The translations under genes and the position numbers were made by a program. Of a DNA stretch of 64,000 nt, positions 1-8,384 are shown in pieces. Position 1 is the first letter of the stretch; every line of letters starts with the position of its first letter. This DNA comes from an uncultured Clostridia bacterium. Lineage in GTDB: Bacteria; Bacillota; Clostridia; Oscillospirales; Ruminococcaceae. A model generated the notes under the pieces. That model made no database searches. It was not told the DNA's origin and saw only the letters and a list, made by a program, of their open reading frames with translations. The stretch is taken from NCBI GenBank assembly GCA_947631575.1, contig CANRLW010000001.1:108015-172014 (forward strand). Reading direction: 5' to 3'.

Positions 1-438
1 AGCTTTGAGATCGGCAAAAGCAGTTATACCGCTAAAGTACTCGGCATGATAGTTTTATTTGCCCTCTTTTTCGGAGGAAGATTCTTGATAAGAAAGCTGG
101 CCGGAAACACGAATAATAATTTATCTGTAGTTGACATTATATTCTGGGGCTTAATAGCGTTGACAGGCATACTTGTTGTTATATCCATTATCCGCGAAAA
201 GAACAAGCCGACAATTTTTGTTATGGGTAAAAAATTATTCTACAACGGAGACCAATGGACAAGTGACGAGATCGCATTAGTCAGGTGTACAAAGTGGCTT
301 GAACGTATTGAGGTTTACTCGCATGGCAGGAAGATTTTAACTTTCTCATGGGAAATGGATAATGCCGAGCTGTTTATTGCCTGGGTCAACAAGTGCGGAA
401 TAGCATTTGAAGATAATCGTATGACTGCTTTTCAATAA
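1..438 (+). CDS. Small membrane protein, 5' end cut by window edge
   Basis: The frame is open from the first base, and the first in-frame ATG (base 46) has no ribosome binding site, so the gene probably starts before the window. The visible part has two hydrophobic segments (beginning around the ATG, and VVDIIFWGLIALTGILVV). A roughly 75-residue soluble tail follows, rich in beta-type alternation (PTIFVMGKKLFYNGDQW), which would suit a small PH-like domain facing the cytoplasm. I do not recognise the family. A terminator hairpin follows directly, so this is the last gene of its transcript. Confidence 0.6.
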   Translation, partial: SFEIGKSSYTAKVLGMIVLFALFFGGRFLIRKLAGNTNNNLSVVDIIFWGLIALTGILVVISIIREKNKPTIFVMGKKLFYNGDQWTSDEIALVRCTKWLERIEVYSHGRKILTFSWEMDNAELFIAWVNKCGIAFEDNRMTAFQ

Positions 439-481
439 GTTTGTTTCAGGTCCTAATATCGCATACCCTTTTGAAACCGAT

Positions 482-517
482 ATCCCTCGAAAACGTCAAA
501 GTTTCCGAGGGATTTTT
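482..517 (+). terminator. Intrinsic terminator after the first gene
   Basis: ATCCCTCG (482-489) pairs with CGAGGGAT (506-513). The inner bases AAAC/GTTT extend the stem, and TTTTT follows. Confidence 0.85.
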
Positions 518-599
518 GTTTGTAGAGTTTACGCTCATTTTCCGAAAACATGTCCGCAGAATGCTTTCATTTTGTCTACAATTTTTTAATTAAAAATAC

Positions 600-629
600 T
601 TGACTTTGGGCTTTGGTTTGTAGTATAAT
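600..629 (+). promoter_or_regulatory. Sigma-A-type promoter for the ECF transporter operon
   Basis: TTGACT (600-605) and TATAAT (624-629) are separated by 18 bases. The start codon of the ATPase gene lies about 70 bases downstream. Confidence 0.8.
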
Positions 630-704
630 ATAAAATGTATTTTTATAGGCAATGAGAACTTTGTATACTAATATGTATAAGAATTATTTAGGAATGTGAT
701 CTCT

Positions 705-2474
705 TTGGATATTATCAAGGTAGAAAATTTGTGCTATGATTACGTTACGCTCGATGAAAACGATAATGTGGCAGAAAAGACCGAGGCTTTAAAAAACGTG
801 AGCTTTACCGTGCCCGACGGTCAGTTTTTGGCAATTCTCGGGCATAACGGCTGCGGAAAATCCACTCTCGCAAAGCATTTTAACGCCATTCTCACCGCAT
901 CTCGCGGAAAGGTTTATGTTGACGGAATGGACGCCTCGGACGAAGAAAAGATATACGATATTCGCAAGACTGTCGGCATGGTCTTTCAGAATCCCGATAA
1001 TCAGCTTGTCGCGACAATCGTTGAAGAGGACGTAGCCTTTGCTCCCGAAAATCTCGGCATTGAGCCGACGGAGATAAGACGCCGCGTAGACGACGCATTA
1101 AAACAGGTCGATATGTACGATTTTCGCGAACATTCTCCCCACCAGCTTTCGGGCGGTCAGAAACAGCGCGTCGCTATCGCGGGAATAATCGCTATGCAGC
1201 CGCGCTGTATCGTCATGGACGAACCCACGGCAATGCTCGACCCCAAGGGCAGGCGCGAGGTAATGAAAACCATAAAGCGCCTGAATAAAGAGCAGGGAAT
1301 AACCGTTATACTCATAACCCACTATATGGACGAGGCGGCGCAGGCTGACAGAATAATCGTTATGGACAAAGGCTCGGTGCTTATGGACGGTGAGCCGCAT
1401 AAGATATTTGCAAGGGGAAAAGAACTTCGTGCAATAGGTCTTGACGTGCCGCAGGTAACGGAGCTTTGCGAAATGCTGAGAGAAAGCGGAGCGGATATTT
1501 CCAAGGAAATAATTTTTGAAGATGAATGTGCGAAAGCCGTTTCGGAACTTCCCTTGAAATCAAAGACGGCAAGTGTTGAGCCTAAAGCCGATATTTCTCG
1601 CGGTGAAAAGACTGAAGAAACCGCGCGCCTTGAGCATATAACCTATAAATATTCCGTAGGCACGCCGTTTGAAAAAACAGCCGTAGATGATGTAACGCTT
1701 TCGATAATGCGCGGGGAATTTATCGGCATTATCGGTCATACCGGTAGCGGAAAATCCACGCTTATACAGCACTTAAACGGGCTTATAAAGCCGACGAGCG
1801 GCATTGTGCTTATTGACGGAAAGGACATTCGCGACAAGAAAGTAAATATACGCGACATAAGATTTAAGGTCGGCATTGTTTTCCAGTATTCCGAGCATCA
1901 GCTTTTTGAAGAGACAGTCGCAAAGGATATAGCCTACGGTCCGACAAATATGGGACTTTCCGAGGAGGAAATACAAGAGCGCGTAAAGTCCGCCGCGCAG
2001 AGTATGGGCATAACGCACCTTCTCGACAAATCGCCGTTTGACCTTTCGGGCGGACAACAGCGCCGCGCCGCGCTCGCGGGAGTGCTTGCAATGGATCCCG
2101 AAATTCTCATTCTCGACGAGCCTGCCGCGGGACTTGACCCAAAGGGCAGGGAAAAGATACTTGACCTGATAAAAGAATACAAGCGGACTTCGGGAAAAAC
2201 GGTGCTGCTTGTTTCACATTCAATGGAGGACATAGTAAAATACGCCGAAAAGGTCCTTGTTATGAACAAGGGAAAAGTTTTCTGCTTTGACTATACCGAC
2301 AAGGTATTTGAGAAAACGGATGAGCTTGCGAAAATAGGGCTTGATGTTCCGCAGATAACGAGATTTTCCCATAAGCTGAAAGATTTGGGCGTTGATATAG
2401 GAAACGATATTTATACGGTTGAGAGGGCAAAAGAGCGGATAATTTCGCTTTTAGAAGTAAGAGGTAAGAGGTAA
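705..2474 (+). CDS. ecfA: ECF transporter ATPase, EcfA1-EcfA2 fused in one chain
   Basis: Cytoplasmic ATPase of an energy-coupling factor (ECF) vitamin/micronutrient importer. There are two complete ABC domains. The first has Walker [10 protein letters not shown] (near residue 46), LSGGQ (near 148), Walker B VMDEP (near 172) and ITH. The second has GHTGSGKST (near 344), LSGGQQRR (near 447), ILDEP (near 471) and VSH. Most Firmicutes encode EcfA1 and EcfA2 as separate genes; here they are one 589-residue protein, joined by a linker near residues 265-305. I prefer the TTG at 705 over the GTG at 696: the GTG sits inside the GTGATC stretch that pairs with the 16S tail, as in several other genes here. 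EcfT follows in the same operon. Confidence 0.93.
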   Translation: MDIIKVENLCYDYVTLDENDNVAEKTEALKNVSFTVPDGQFLAILGHNGCGKSTLAKHFNAILTASRGKVYVDGMDASDEEKIYDIRKTVGMVFQNPDNQLVATIVEEDVAFAPENLGIEPTEIRRRVDDALKQVDMYDFREHSPHQLSGGQKQRVAIAGIIAMQPRCIVMDEPTAMLDPKGRREVMKTIKRLNKEQGITVILITHYMDEAAQADRIIVMDKGSVLMDGEPHKIFARGKELRAIGLDVPQVTELCEMLRESGADISKEIIFEDECAKAVSELPLKSKTASVEPKADISRGEKTEETARLEHITYKYSVGTPFEKTAVDDVTLSIMRGEFIGIIGHTGSGKSTLIQHLNGLIKPTSGIVLIDGKDIRDKKVNIRDIRFKVGIVFQYSEHQLFEETVAKDIAYGPTNMGLSEEEIQERVKSAAQSMGITHLLDKSPFDLSGGQQRRAALAGVLAMDPEILILDEPAAGLDPKGREKILDLIKEYKRTSGKTVLLVSHSMEDIVKYAEKVLVMNKGKVFCFDYTDKVFEKTDELAKIGLDVPQITRFSHKLKDLGVDIGNDIYTVERAKERIISLLEVRGKR

Positions 2475-2523
2475 GAGTCTAAGTCAAACGCACCCCAAAC
2501 AGAAAAATAACGTTTGAATTAAA

Positions 2524-2561
2524 TTCTAGCCTCCAGCCTCTATAATTCTAGCCTCTAGAAG
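2524..2561. repeat. CTAGCCTC-type intergenic repeat, copy 1
   Basis: TTCTAGCCTC appears twice, with CAGCCTC between the copies, ending in the palindrome-like TCTAGCCTCTAGA. Related copies lie at 4990-5008 (inverted) and 9825-9861, always between genes. Confidence 0.6.
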
Positions 2562-2569
2562 GATAAAAG

Positions 2570-3382
2570 ATGATAAAGGACATTACTGTTGGGCAGTATT
2601 TCCCCGGAAATTCGGTCATACACCGAATGGACAGCCGTGTAAAGCTCTTGCTGGATATTGTATATCTTGTTATGCTTTTCGTGTCGCAGAGCTTTACGGG
2701 GATATTCATAGGGCTGTTTTTTATGGCAATCTGCTATATAATTTCGGGAATAAAGCTCATTATGATAATAAAGAGCATAAAGCCCATATTGCCGCTGATG
2801 ATATTCACGGCGATACTGAATATGCTTTTTATAAAAGGAGAAACTCCGCTTTTTCAGTGGTGGATAATTTCAATATATCCCGAGGGACTGAGAATGTCGG
2901 CGTTTATGCTTTTGAGAATAATAGCGCTCATTGTCGGAATGTCGCTGCTTACTTATACGACTTCTCCGATAATGCTCACGGACGCAATAGAAAGACTTCT
3001 GTCGCCGCTGAAGAAATTGCATTTTCCCGTCCACGAGCTTTCAATGATGATGACTATTGCGCTTAGATTTATACCTACGCTCGTAGAAGAAACGGATAAG
3101 ATAATGTCCGCGCAGAAGGCGAGAGGCGCGGAGCTTGATTCGGGAAATATAGCCCAGAAAGCCAAGACGCTTATTCCCATTCTTATACCGCTTTTCGTTT
3201 CGGCATTCAAGCGCGCAAACGAGCTCGCTACTGCCATGGAGTGCCGCTGTTACAGAGGGGGAGAGGGAAGAACGCGTATGCGCCAGCTGAAAATAGCGCC
3301 GAGGGATATTGTGGCGTCAATTATTATGGTGGCACTTCTCGCGGGAGTTATAACGCTTAATTTCTTCCCCGTTATACCGTAA
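2570..3382 (+). CDS. ecfT: ECF transporter transmembrane component EcfT
   Basis: Membrane scaffold that couples the EcfA ATPases to substrate-binding S components. The 270 residues hold several hydrophobic spans (LLLDIVYLVMLFVS, IFIGLFFMAICYIIS, FMLLRIIALIVGMSLLTY, and a C-terminal DIVASIIMVALLAGVI). Two EcfT coupling-helix signatures are visible: AQKARGAEL, and a second Arg-Gly motif in RCYRGGEG. AAGGATAAAAG precedes the ATG. The gene is 95 bases after ecfA, separated by the CTAGCCTC repeat, and two bases before the next gene. Confidence 0.92.
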   Translation: MIKDITVGQYFPGNSVIHRMDSRVKLLLDIVYLVMLFVSQSFTGIFIGLFFMAICYIISGIKLIMIIKSIKPILPLMIFTAILNMLFIKGETPLFQWWIISIYPEGLRMSAFMLLRIIALIVGMSLLTYTTSPIMLTDAIERLLSPLKKLHFPVHELSMMMTIALRFIPTLVEETDKIMSAQKARGAELDSGNIAQKAKTLIPILIPLFVSAFKRANELATAMECRCYRGGEGRTRMRQLKIAPRDIVASIIMVALLAGVITLNFFPVIP

Positions 3383-3384
3383 AG

Positions 3385-4266
3385 ATGACCAAGAGATATT
3401 ATTCGCTTTTTGATTATAACAATGACGCTTTCGGCGGGAGGATATACAAGGCGACCATTGACGCGGGGCTGTCCTGCCCGAATGAGCCGAAGTGCATTTA
3501 TTGCTCGCAGATACCGAAAAGCAAGCTCACAATAGAAGAGCAGTTCAAAGCAGAAAAACAGCGTATTTCCCTTAAAGACCCTAACGCTAAAATTTGCGCT
3601 TATTTCGGCATACGCACAAATACATTCTGCGATTTGCAAAAGCTTAATAGCATGATAGAAACCGCCGAAACTCTCGGTGCATTTTCCGTTTCAATTGCAA
3701 CTCGTGCCGATTGCATTGACGAAGAAAAAGTGGAGCTGCTTTCCCGTTGTAAGCTGCCGCTCACAGTTGAACTCGGACTTCAGACCGTACATGACAGCAC
3801 CGCAAGACTTATCCAGAGAGGACATCTTTACGAGGATTTTCTGCGCGGGTTTAAATTGTTGAAACAGCGCAATATCCGCGTTTGCGTGCATATAATAAAC
3901 GGACTTCCCGGCGAGGACGAACAGATGATGGTCGAAACCGCGAAAACTCTCGGAAAGCTCGGCATTGACGGGATAAAGATACATTCCTGCCATGTCATGA
4001 AAAACACTAAGCTCGAAGAAATGTATAACAGCGGGGAATATGTGCCGATAAGTTTTGAAGATTATATAGACGTAGTTGTAAAGCAACTTGAGGTTCTGCC
4101 GAAAGAAACAGTCATCGAGCGGCTTACGGGCGATGGCGACAAAAGACTTCTTGTTGCTCCCGACTGGAGCAGGGATAAAATTGCTGTCCTCGGCGGAATT
4201 GATAAGAAAATGGCTGAATTAAATACATTTCAGGGTCAACATTTTAACTATACGCCTACTAATTAA
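3385..4266 (+). CDS. TIGR01212-like (YhcC-type) radical SAM protein
   Basis: Predicted radical SAM enzyme of 293 residues, the usual family length. The iron-sulfur motif is CPNEPKCIYC (near residue 30), a wider spacing than CX3CX2C that is typical of the YhcC/TIGR01212 group. Further family features are AYFGIRTNTF, VELGLQTVHD, RGHLYEDF, HIINGLPGE and KIHSCHVMKNTKL. The in vivo reaction is unknown; YhcC-type proteins are often linked to tRNA or small-molecule modification. It starts two bases after the ecfT stop, so translation is probably coupled. Whether it serves the ECF system or merely shares its transcript cannot be told. Confidence 0.85.
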   Translation: MTKRYYSLFDYNNDAFGGRIYKATIDAGLSCPNEPKCIYCSQIPKSKLTIEEQFKAEKQRISLKDPNAKICAYFGIRTNTFCDLQKLNSMIETAETLGAFSVSIATRADCIDEEKVELLSRCKLPLTVELGLQTVHDSTARLIQRGHLYEDFLRGFKLLKQRNIRVCVHIINGLPGEDEQMMVETAKTLGKLGIDGIKIHSCHVMKNTKLEEMYNSGEYVPISFEDYIDVVVKQLEVLPKETVIERLTGDGDKRLLVAPDWSRDKIAVLGGIDKKMAELNTFQGQHFNYTPTN

Positions 4267-4304
4267 ATAGGTGATTTGTTGAATATATTTGTGTATATTT
4301 TACA

Positions 4305-4333
4305 TTGACAAAAATTGAGAAGTATGTTAAAAT
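4305..4333 (+). promoter_or_regulatory. Consensus promoter for the ECF S-component gene
   Basis: TTGACA (4305-4310), a 17-base spacer, then TAAAAT (4328-4333). It gives a leader of about 70 bases before the ATG at 4413. Confidence 0.8.
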
Positions 4334-4339
4334 AACTTC

Positions 4340-4403
4340 ACAAACCGTAGAAAAACAGAATACGGCACAACAAGGCGCAGAATGCGTTTTGAGGAAAAGG
4401 AGA
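4340..4403 (+). promoter_or_regulatory. Structured short leader upstream of the S component
   Basis: The leader can form two small hairpins: CCGTA (4345-4349) with TACGG (4361-4365), and CGCA (4376-4379) with TGCG (4383-4386) followed by TTTT. The strong AAGGAG of the ribosome binding site comes right after. It matches no riboswitch class I can recall in detail. ECF S components are often controlled by riboswitches, so the leader is listed. Confidence 0.35.
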
Positions 4404-4412
4404 CGGAAGATT

Positions 4413-4964
4413 ATGAGCGAATACACTAAAAAGAAAGAAACACTTGTAAAGATTTGCATTTCGGCTATGCTGGCTGCGCTTACGTGCGTTGCGACAATGG
4501 TGATAAGCGTACCATCGCCGCTTGGCGGATTTGTAAATATCGGCGACGGGTTTGTACTTCTGACGGCGTGGATACTTGGTCCCATATACGGATTTGCCGC
4601 GGCGGGAATAGGCTCGGCGCTTGCGGATCTGTTTTTGGGCTTTTCGCAGTATATCCCCGGAACGTTTTTAATAAAGGGTTTAATGGCAGTCGCGGCGGTT
4701 CTTATCTACCGTGCTTTTGTAAAAAAGAGCGATAAGCTCCATACAGTTGGATTTTTAACGAGCGGAATTGTTGCGGAAATAATAATGGTCGGTGGATATT
4801 ATCTTTATGCGGCGGTATTTCTCGGAAACGGCTTTGTTGCCGCGGTTGAGAGCATTCCCAGCAATCTTGTTCAGGGCATTTTCGGTTTAATAATAGGAAT
4901 TGTCGTAGGGGAAATTCTTCTGAGGTCAAAGGTTGTAAAGAAGTTTACGCCGTTTAATTTTTAA
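4413..4964 (+). CDS. ECF transporter substrate-binding (S) component
   Basis: Small integral membrane protein (183 residues) that captures a vitamin-like substrate and docks onto the EcfT/EcfA module encoded just upstream. Features of the S-component fold: a positively charged start (TKKKETLVK), then ISAMLAALTCVATMVISVPSP, GGFVNIGDGFVLL, GPIYGFAAAGIGSALADL, and further helices ending NLVQGIFGLIIGIVVGE. The pattern resembles the pantothenate/riboflavin-type S family (PF07155-like), but the substrate cannot be read from sequence. ATG 4413 is chosen because of AAGGAG at 4397-4402; the longer upstream frame lies in the leader. It has its own promoter. Confidence 0.85.
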   Translation: MSEYTKKKETLVKICISAMLAALTCVATMVISVPSPLGGFVNIGDGFVLLTAWILGPIYGFAAAGIGSALADLFLGFSQYIPGTFLIKGLMAVAAVLIYRAFVKKSDKLHTVGFLTSGIVAEIIMVGGYYLYAAVFLGNGFVAAVESIPSNLVQGIFGLIIGIVVGEILLRSKVVKKFTPFNF

Positions 4965-4989
4965 GGAACATAAAACAAGGGGTAAAACC

Positions 4990-5008
4990 ATCTAGAGGCT
5001 GGAATTAG
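4990..5008. repeat. CTAGCCTC-type intergenic repeat, copy 2 (inverted)
   Basis: ATCTAGAGGCTGGAATTAG is the reverse complement of the unit at 2524-2561, with the same TCTAGAGGCT core. It lies between the S-component gene and its terminator. Confidence 0.5.
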
Positions 5009-5050
5009 TTTTTAGCGTGAAAACAAATCCACTAATCTTAATTAAATCAA

Positions 5051-5082
5051 AAATGGCGGAGAAGTTTAATTCTCCGCCATTT
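5051..5082. terminator. Bidirectional terminator between S component and rlmH
   Basis: A perfect 13-bp stem AAATGGCGGAGAA / TTCTCCGCCATTT with loop GTTTAA is flanked by A- and T-rich tails. It separates converging genes. Confidence 0.9.
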
Positions 5083-5104
5083 TTGATTGTCATCATTTCC
5101 CACA

Positions 5105-5563
5105 TTATTTGTGATATTTCAAGTTCGCGTTTATGCTTATCGCCCTGTAGACCTGCTCAAAAACCATTACCCTTGCAAGCGTGTGCGGAAACGTCATCGG
5201 CGACATTGACAGCCTCATGTCGCATTCGCGCTTGAAATTTTCGTCAATTCCATACGAGCTCCCTATTATAAAGCTTATCTCGGAAATATCCCTTATCTTT
5301 TCCGAAAGCTCCTCGCTCGACATTGTTTTTCCCTCAACGCACATCGCGATCTTAAAACCCTTTGCATAGGCTCTCAGCTTTTCAGATTCTTTCGAGAGAG
5401 CTTGGCTTATCTGAGTTCTGTTCGGGTCTTGCGGCAAAAACGCCGGTTCAACTTCAATTACCTTTACTGCCGCAAACGCTGACAGCCGCTTTCTGTATTC
5501 CTCGCAAGCCTCTCGGAAATAGCTTTCCTTTACCTTTCCGACAGCAATAAAATTTATATTCAT
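5105..5563 (-). CDS. rlmH: 23S rRNA pseudouridine-1915 N3-methyltransferase RlmH
   Basis: SPOUT-fold methyltransferase that methylates pseudouridine 1915 in helix 69 of 23S rRNA. The 152 residues are close to the usual 155-160. Family features: the start INFIAVGKVKESYFREAC, the SAM-binding knot FIIGSSYGI (usually IGGSxG, so one Gly is replaced by Ser), and the C-terminal MTFPHTLARVMVFEQVYRA...KYHK. It overlaps the stop of the upstream carboxypeptidase gene by one base (TAATG), so the two are translationally coupled. Confidence 0.95.
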   Translation of the reverse strand: MNINFIAVGKVKESYFREACEEYRKRLSAFAAVKVIEVEPAFLPQDPNRTQISQALSKESEKLRAYAKGFKIAMCVEGKTMSSEELSEKIRDISEISFIIGSSYGIDENFKRECDMRLSMSPMTFPHTLARVMVFEQVYRAISINANLKYHK

Positions 5564-7116
5564 TATTTCTTTGACTTTGGTACAGTCGGTTTTCCTGCCT
5601 TTGAGGATGAAACGGCTATCTTTCTTTTAGAACGGAAGTTTTTCTTTTTTCTGTTTTTGGCTATGATATTCAGAATGATAACAAGTATCACGATCAGTAC
5701 AATTGCCGCACAAACCGCTATGAATATCGGTGAAGATACTATTTCCTCTACCTTTCTTCGGTAGTATTCTCCTTGATCTATTGCTACATAACGAGCAGTG
5801 ACAAGCGGTATTTCAGCCACGACATTATTTCCTATGACCATTTTAAGATTTCCCGCAAAAACTCCTTGTTCAACCGGCGCGGTCATTTCATCTACTTCCG
5901 GCTTTATCATCTGAACGATAGATTCTGCGCCTTCCATTTTCGGCAGAAGAGTATAAAACTCGCCGTCAGTTACAAGCCCAACTTCATCTGTTTCCGCGCC
6001 CATATCGACCTTTGCCGACATGATATATTCGTTTTTCCCGATTACACTCGCGTATTCAAATTCGGAATAAGCCCAGTCATAAAGAGCTTTGTGGTCGAGA
6101 TAAGTGTATTCATCTTTAGGTGTCTTCCCGTTTTCGTCATAAAACGGCGCACCGAGAGTTACGAGAAGATACGCATAGTCACCTTTTGTGCATGTAGTAA
6201 CAAGAGTCCTAACTCCTCTTGTATCCACTTTTTCCCATTTAGAAGTAGATTCGTTCAGCTCATAATATTCGTTTATGCTACCTGTTTTTACTCCTTTGAC
6301 TCCCTCATAATAATAGGGAGAGCTGGTTTTCATCATCTTGTTTGTGGGGGTAACAGTATAGCCCTTGGGGTTGGTTTTGTTTGCAGGCATATCATATGAA
6401 GTTGACTCGCATATTTCCTTAAAACCCGGATATGTGTCTAGAGCATAGCGCGTTATCAAATAAAGATCTCTTGCTGATGTATAGTTATCTTTGTCATAAA
6501 GACCATGAGTATTTGAAAAATGGGTGTTTGTACAGCCAAGCTTTTTTGCTGTTTCGTTCATCATTGAAATAAATGTGGGTATATCTCCCGCAACATTATA
6601 GGCTATTATGTTTGCAGCCTCACAGCCGGACGGGAGCATAAGCCCGTAAAGACAGTCCTTATATGTCAGATTTTCCTGCTTTGTGTCAAAGCCCGCTGTA
6701 GACGCTCCGCGGTAGTTCGGGTTATCTTCCCAGAACTCGTCGAAACAAACATAAGGACATTCTACTACCTTTGAAAAATCCGTAACGTTTTCAAAGCACA
6801 CCAGTGCCGTCATAATTTTCGTGAGCGAGGCGGGAGTCATTTTTTCATCAGGATTTTTCGAGCATACGACAATGTCAGTGTTTAAATTTACCATAAACAC
6901 GCCCTCGCTGTAGAGCTTGTCAGTGTCATAGAGATTATACTGCGGAAGATCGCCGTTTATCTCATCCGATACAGACGGCTTTGGAACAGGCTCAGCCTCT
7001 GCTGATGACTGTGTTTCAGATTCGGCAAAAGCGTTCATAGGCGCAAAAGTTGTACCAAATAATGAAATTAACACAAAAAAAGTAAAAATAATTGTGAACT
7101 TTTTTGTTTTTAACAT
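5563..7116 (-). CDS. dacF: D-alanyl-D-alanine carboxypeptidase, DacF/PBP5 type
   Basis: Membrane-anchored low-molecular-weight penicillin-binding protein that trims the terminal D-Ala of peptidoglycan stem peptides. The 517 residues start with a signal peptide (KFTIIFTFFVLISLFGTTFAP). The catalytic SxxK motif is SLTK in MTPASLTKIMTALV. The second motif is SGC (LPSGCEAAN), a clostridial variant of SxN, and the third is KTG (GVKGVKTGS). Near the C terminus is a membrane anchor (IFIAVCAAIVLIVILVIILNII) followed by a basic tail rich in Lys. AGGTGG lies 9 bases before the ATG. In spore formers DacF-like enzymes often act in cortex or septum remodelling; which applies here is not visible. Confidence 0.93.
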   Translation of the reverse strand: MLKTKKFTIIFTFFVLISLFGTTFAPMNAFAESETQSSAEAEPVPKPSVSDEINGDLPQYNLYDTDKLYSEGVFMVNLNTDIVVCSKNPDEKMTPASLTKIMTALVCFENVTDFSKVVECPYVCFDEFWEDNPNYRGASTAGFDTKQENLTYKDCLYGLMLPSGCEAANIIAYNVAGDIPTFISMMNETAKKLGCTNTHFSNTHGLYDKDNYTSARDLYLITRYALDTYPGFKEICESTSYDMPANKTNPKGYTVTPTNKMMKTSSPYYYEGVKGVKTGSINEYYELNESTSKWEKVDTRGVRTLVTTCTKGDYAYLLVTLGAPFYDENGKTPKDEYTYLDHKALYDWAYSEFEYASVIGKNEYIMSAKVDMGAETDEVGLVTDGEFYTLLPKMEGAESIVQMIKPEVDEMTAPVEQGVFAGNLKMVIGNNVVAEIPLVTARYVAIDQGEYYRRKVEEIVSSPIFIAVCAAIVLIVILVIILNIIAKNRKKKNFRSKRKIAVSSSKAGKPTVPKSKK

Positions 7117-7193
7117 ATAGACAAACCACCTTTTTTGGTATATTATATATATAAAGACTTTTTTTAAAAGCTACAAACAAACGTTTCACTTAT

Positions 7194-7222
7194 ATTATAC
7201 AGAATAAAACGCCACTTGTAAA
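7194..7222 (-). promoter_or_regulatory. Promoter for dacF-rlmH
   Basis: On the minus strand TTTACA (7222-7217), a 17-base spacer, then TATAAT (7199-7194). The leader is about 70 bases. Confidence 0.7.
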
Positions 7223-7278
7223 TAGTTTTCTCGAATTTGTAATAATTTTGTAATAATTTGAGAACTACGGAGGTATAA

Positions 7279-8010
7279 ATGATATATATAACGGGAGATA
7301 TCCACGGCGATTATTCGCGTTTTAAAGATCCAAAGCTAAGAAAGCTAAAATCAAACGACGCGCTTATAATCTGCGGTGACTTCGGTTTTATCTGGAACGG
7401 GAGCAAAAAGGAAAACAAACTTCTGAAAAAAATAGGAAAGCTGAAGTATAATGTTTTGTTTGTAGAGGGCACGCACGAAAACTACGATCTTCTCGAAGAA
7501 TATGAAACTAGCGAGTGGTGCGGAGGAAAGACGCGGCACATCTGCGGTAATCTACGACAGCTTATGCGCGGTCAGGTCTATGAGATAGCAGGGAAGAAGG
7601 TCTTTGCTTTCGGCGGCGGACAGACCGATGATATTTCCGATGTTGATGAGGGAGTAAACTGGTGGAGAAGAGAAATGCCCGACGACAGCGAATTTGAAGA
7701 GGGCGTCGAAAATCTTGAAAGTGCCGATAATAAAGTTGATTTCGTTGTAACATACGAGCCGCCCTCGGAAATGCAGGATTTCCTCACGGGCAGCGGCGAG
7801 AAAAACCGCATAAATTCCTATCTCAGCGAGATAATGGGGAAGATAGACTTTAAATGCTGGTATTTTGGGAAACTACATTTGAATAAAAAAGTGTCTTCTA
7901 AATATCATGCGGTCTATGACAGTATTGTACCCGCGGATCTCACAAAAATTAAAAAAGTCCGAAAGGATAAAAATACATCAAATAAAAGTGAAAGAAAGGA
8001 AAAGGTATAA
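7279..8010 (+). CDS. Metallophosphoesterase-like protein with altered metal ligands
   Basis: 243 residues with the calcineurin-like phosphoesterase fold: YITGDIHGDY (Asp7, His9) and IICGDFGFIW (Asp34) are intact. Later motifs depart from the family: the GNH[ED] box reads GTHEN (Asn to Thr65), the THxPP position reads VVTYEPP (His to Tyr159), and the GHxH box reads FGKLH (His to Lys198, His200 kept). Those positions normally bind the two metals, so activity is doubtful or changed. The tail is Lys/Ser-rich. CGGAGG precedes the ATG. It overlaps the next gene (TAATG), so the two are co-expressed. Confidence 0.85.
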   Translation: MIYITGDIHGDYSRFKDPKLRKLKSNDALIICGDFGFIWNGSKKENKLLKKIGKLKYNVLFVEGTHENYDLLEEYETSEWCGGKTRHICGNLRQLMRGQVYEIAGKKVFAFGGGQTDDISDVDEGVNWWRREMPDDSEFEEGVENLESADNKVDFVVTYEPPSEMQDFLTGSGEKNRINSYLSEIMGKIDFKCWYFGKLHLNKKVSSKYHAVYDSIVPADLTKIKKVRKDKNTSNKSERKEKV

Positions 8011-8246
8011 TGGCAGAAATTACTTATGAAATTACAAAGGAGCTTGGAGTAATATCCGAAAACGCTAAGGGCTGGACAAGAGAGCTTAATCTTGTGAGCT
8101 GGAACGGAAATCCCGCAAAGTTCGATATCCGCGACTGGAGTCCCGACCATTCTCGTATGAGCAAGGGAGTTTCTCTTACAGAGGACGAAATGAAAAAGCT
8201 TATAGAGCTTTTCAATGCCAGAAATGAAGAGGACAGTTTCGAGTAA
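8010..8246 (+). CDS. PC4/YdbC-family ssDNA-binding protein
   Basis: 78-residue protein with the PC4 (p15) single-stranded nucleic-acid-binding fold in its short bacterial YdbC form. The diagnostic run is ITKELGVISENAKGWTREL, then LVSWNGNPAKFDIRDW and SLTEDEMKKLIELF. YdbC-type proteins bind ssDNA without sequence preference and may act in repair or transcription. The start codon overlaps the stop of the metallophosphoesterase-like gene, so the products are probably made in similar amounts. Confidence 0.88.
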   Translation: MAEITYEITKELGVISENAKGWTRELNLVSWNGNPAKFDIRDWSPDHSRMSKGVSLTEDEMKKLIELFNARNEEDSFE

Positions 8247-8301
8247 ACCGGAGAAAAGCGGCATATTCCGCTTAAGGCAAAGATCTTAATAATAGTAAAA
8301 T

Positions 8302-8364
8302 ATCAGACTGCCGAGAAACCCGATAAGAGAGGGCTATTGCAGTCTGATTATAGTTTGTTTTAGT
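8302..8364 (+). terminator. Long hairpin with T-rich tail before the MATE gene
   Basis: ATCAGACTGC (8302-8311) pairs perfectly with GCAGTCTGAT (8339-8348). The 27-base interior holds a possible ACCC/GGG mini-helix. The tail TATAGTTTGTTTTAG is T-rich. It may be the terminator of the PC4 operon or an attenuator, since the MATE ribosome binding site is only about 25 bases further on. Confidence 0.6.
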
Positions 8365-8384
8365 TTTTTGTGTTGAGGGAGAAA

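Noticed and set aside
5017..5235. 72-codon frame on the plus strand
   Set aside because: It runs through the bidirectional terminator hairpin and the end of rlmH on the other strand.
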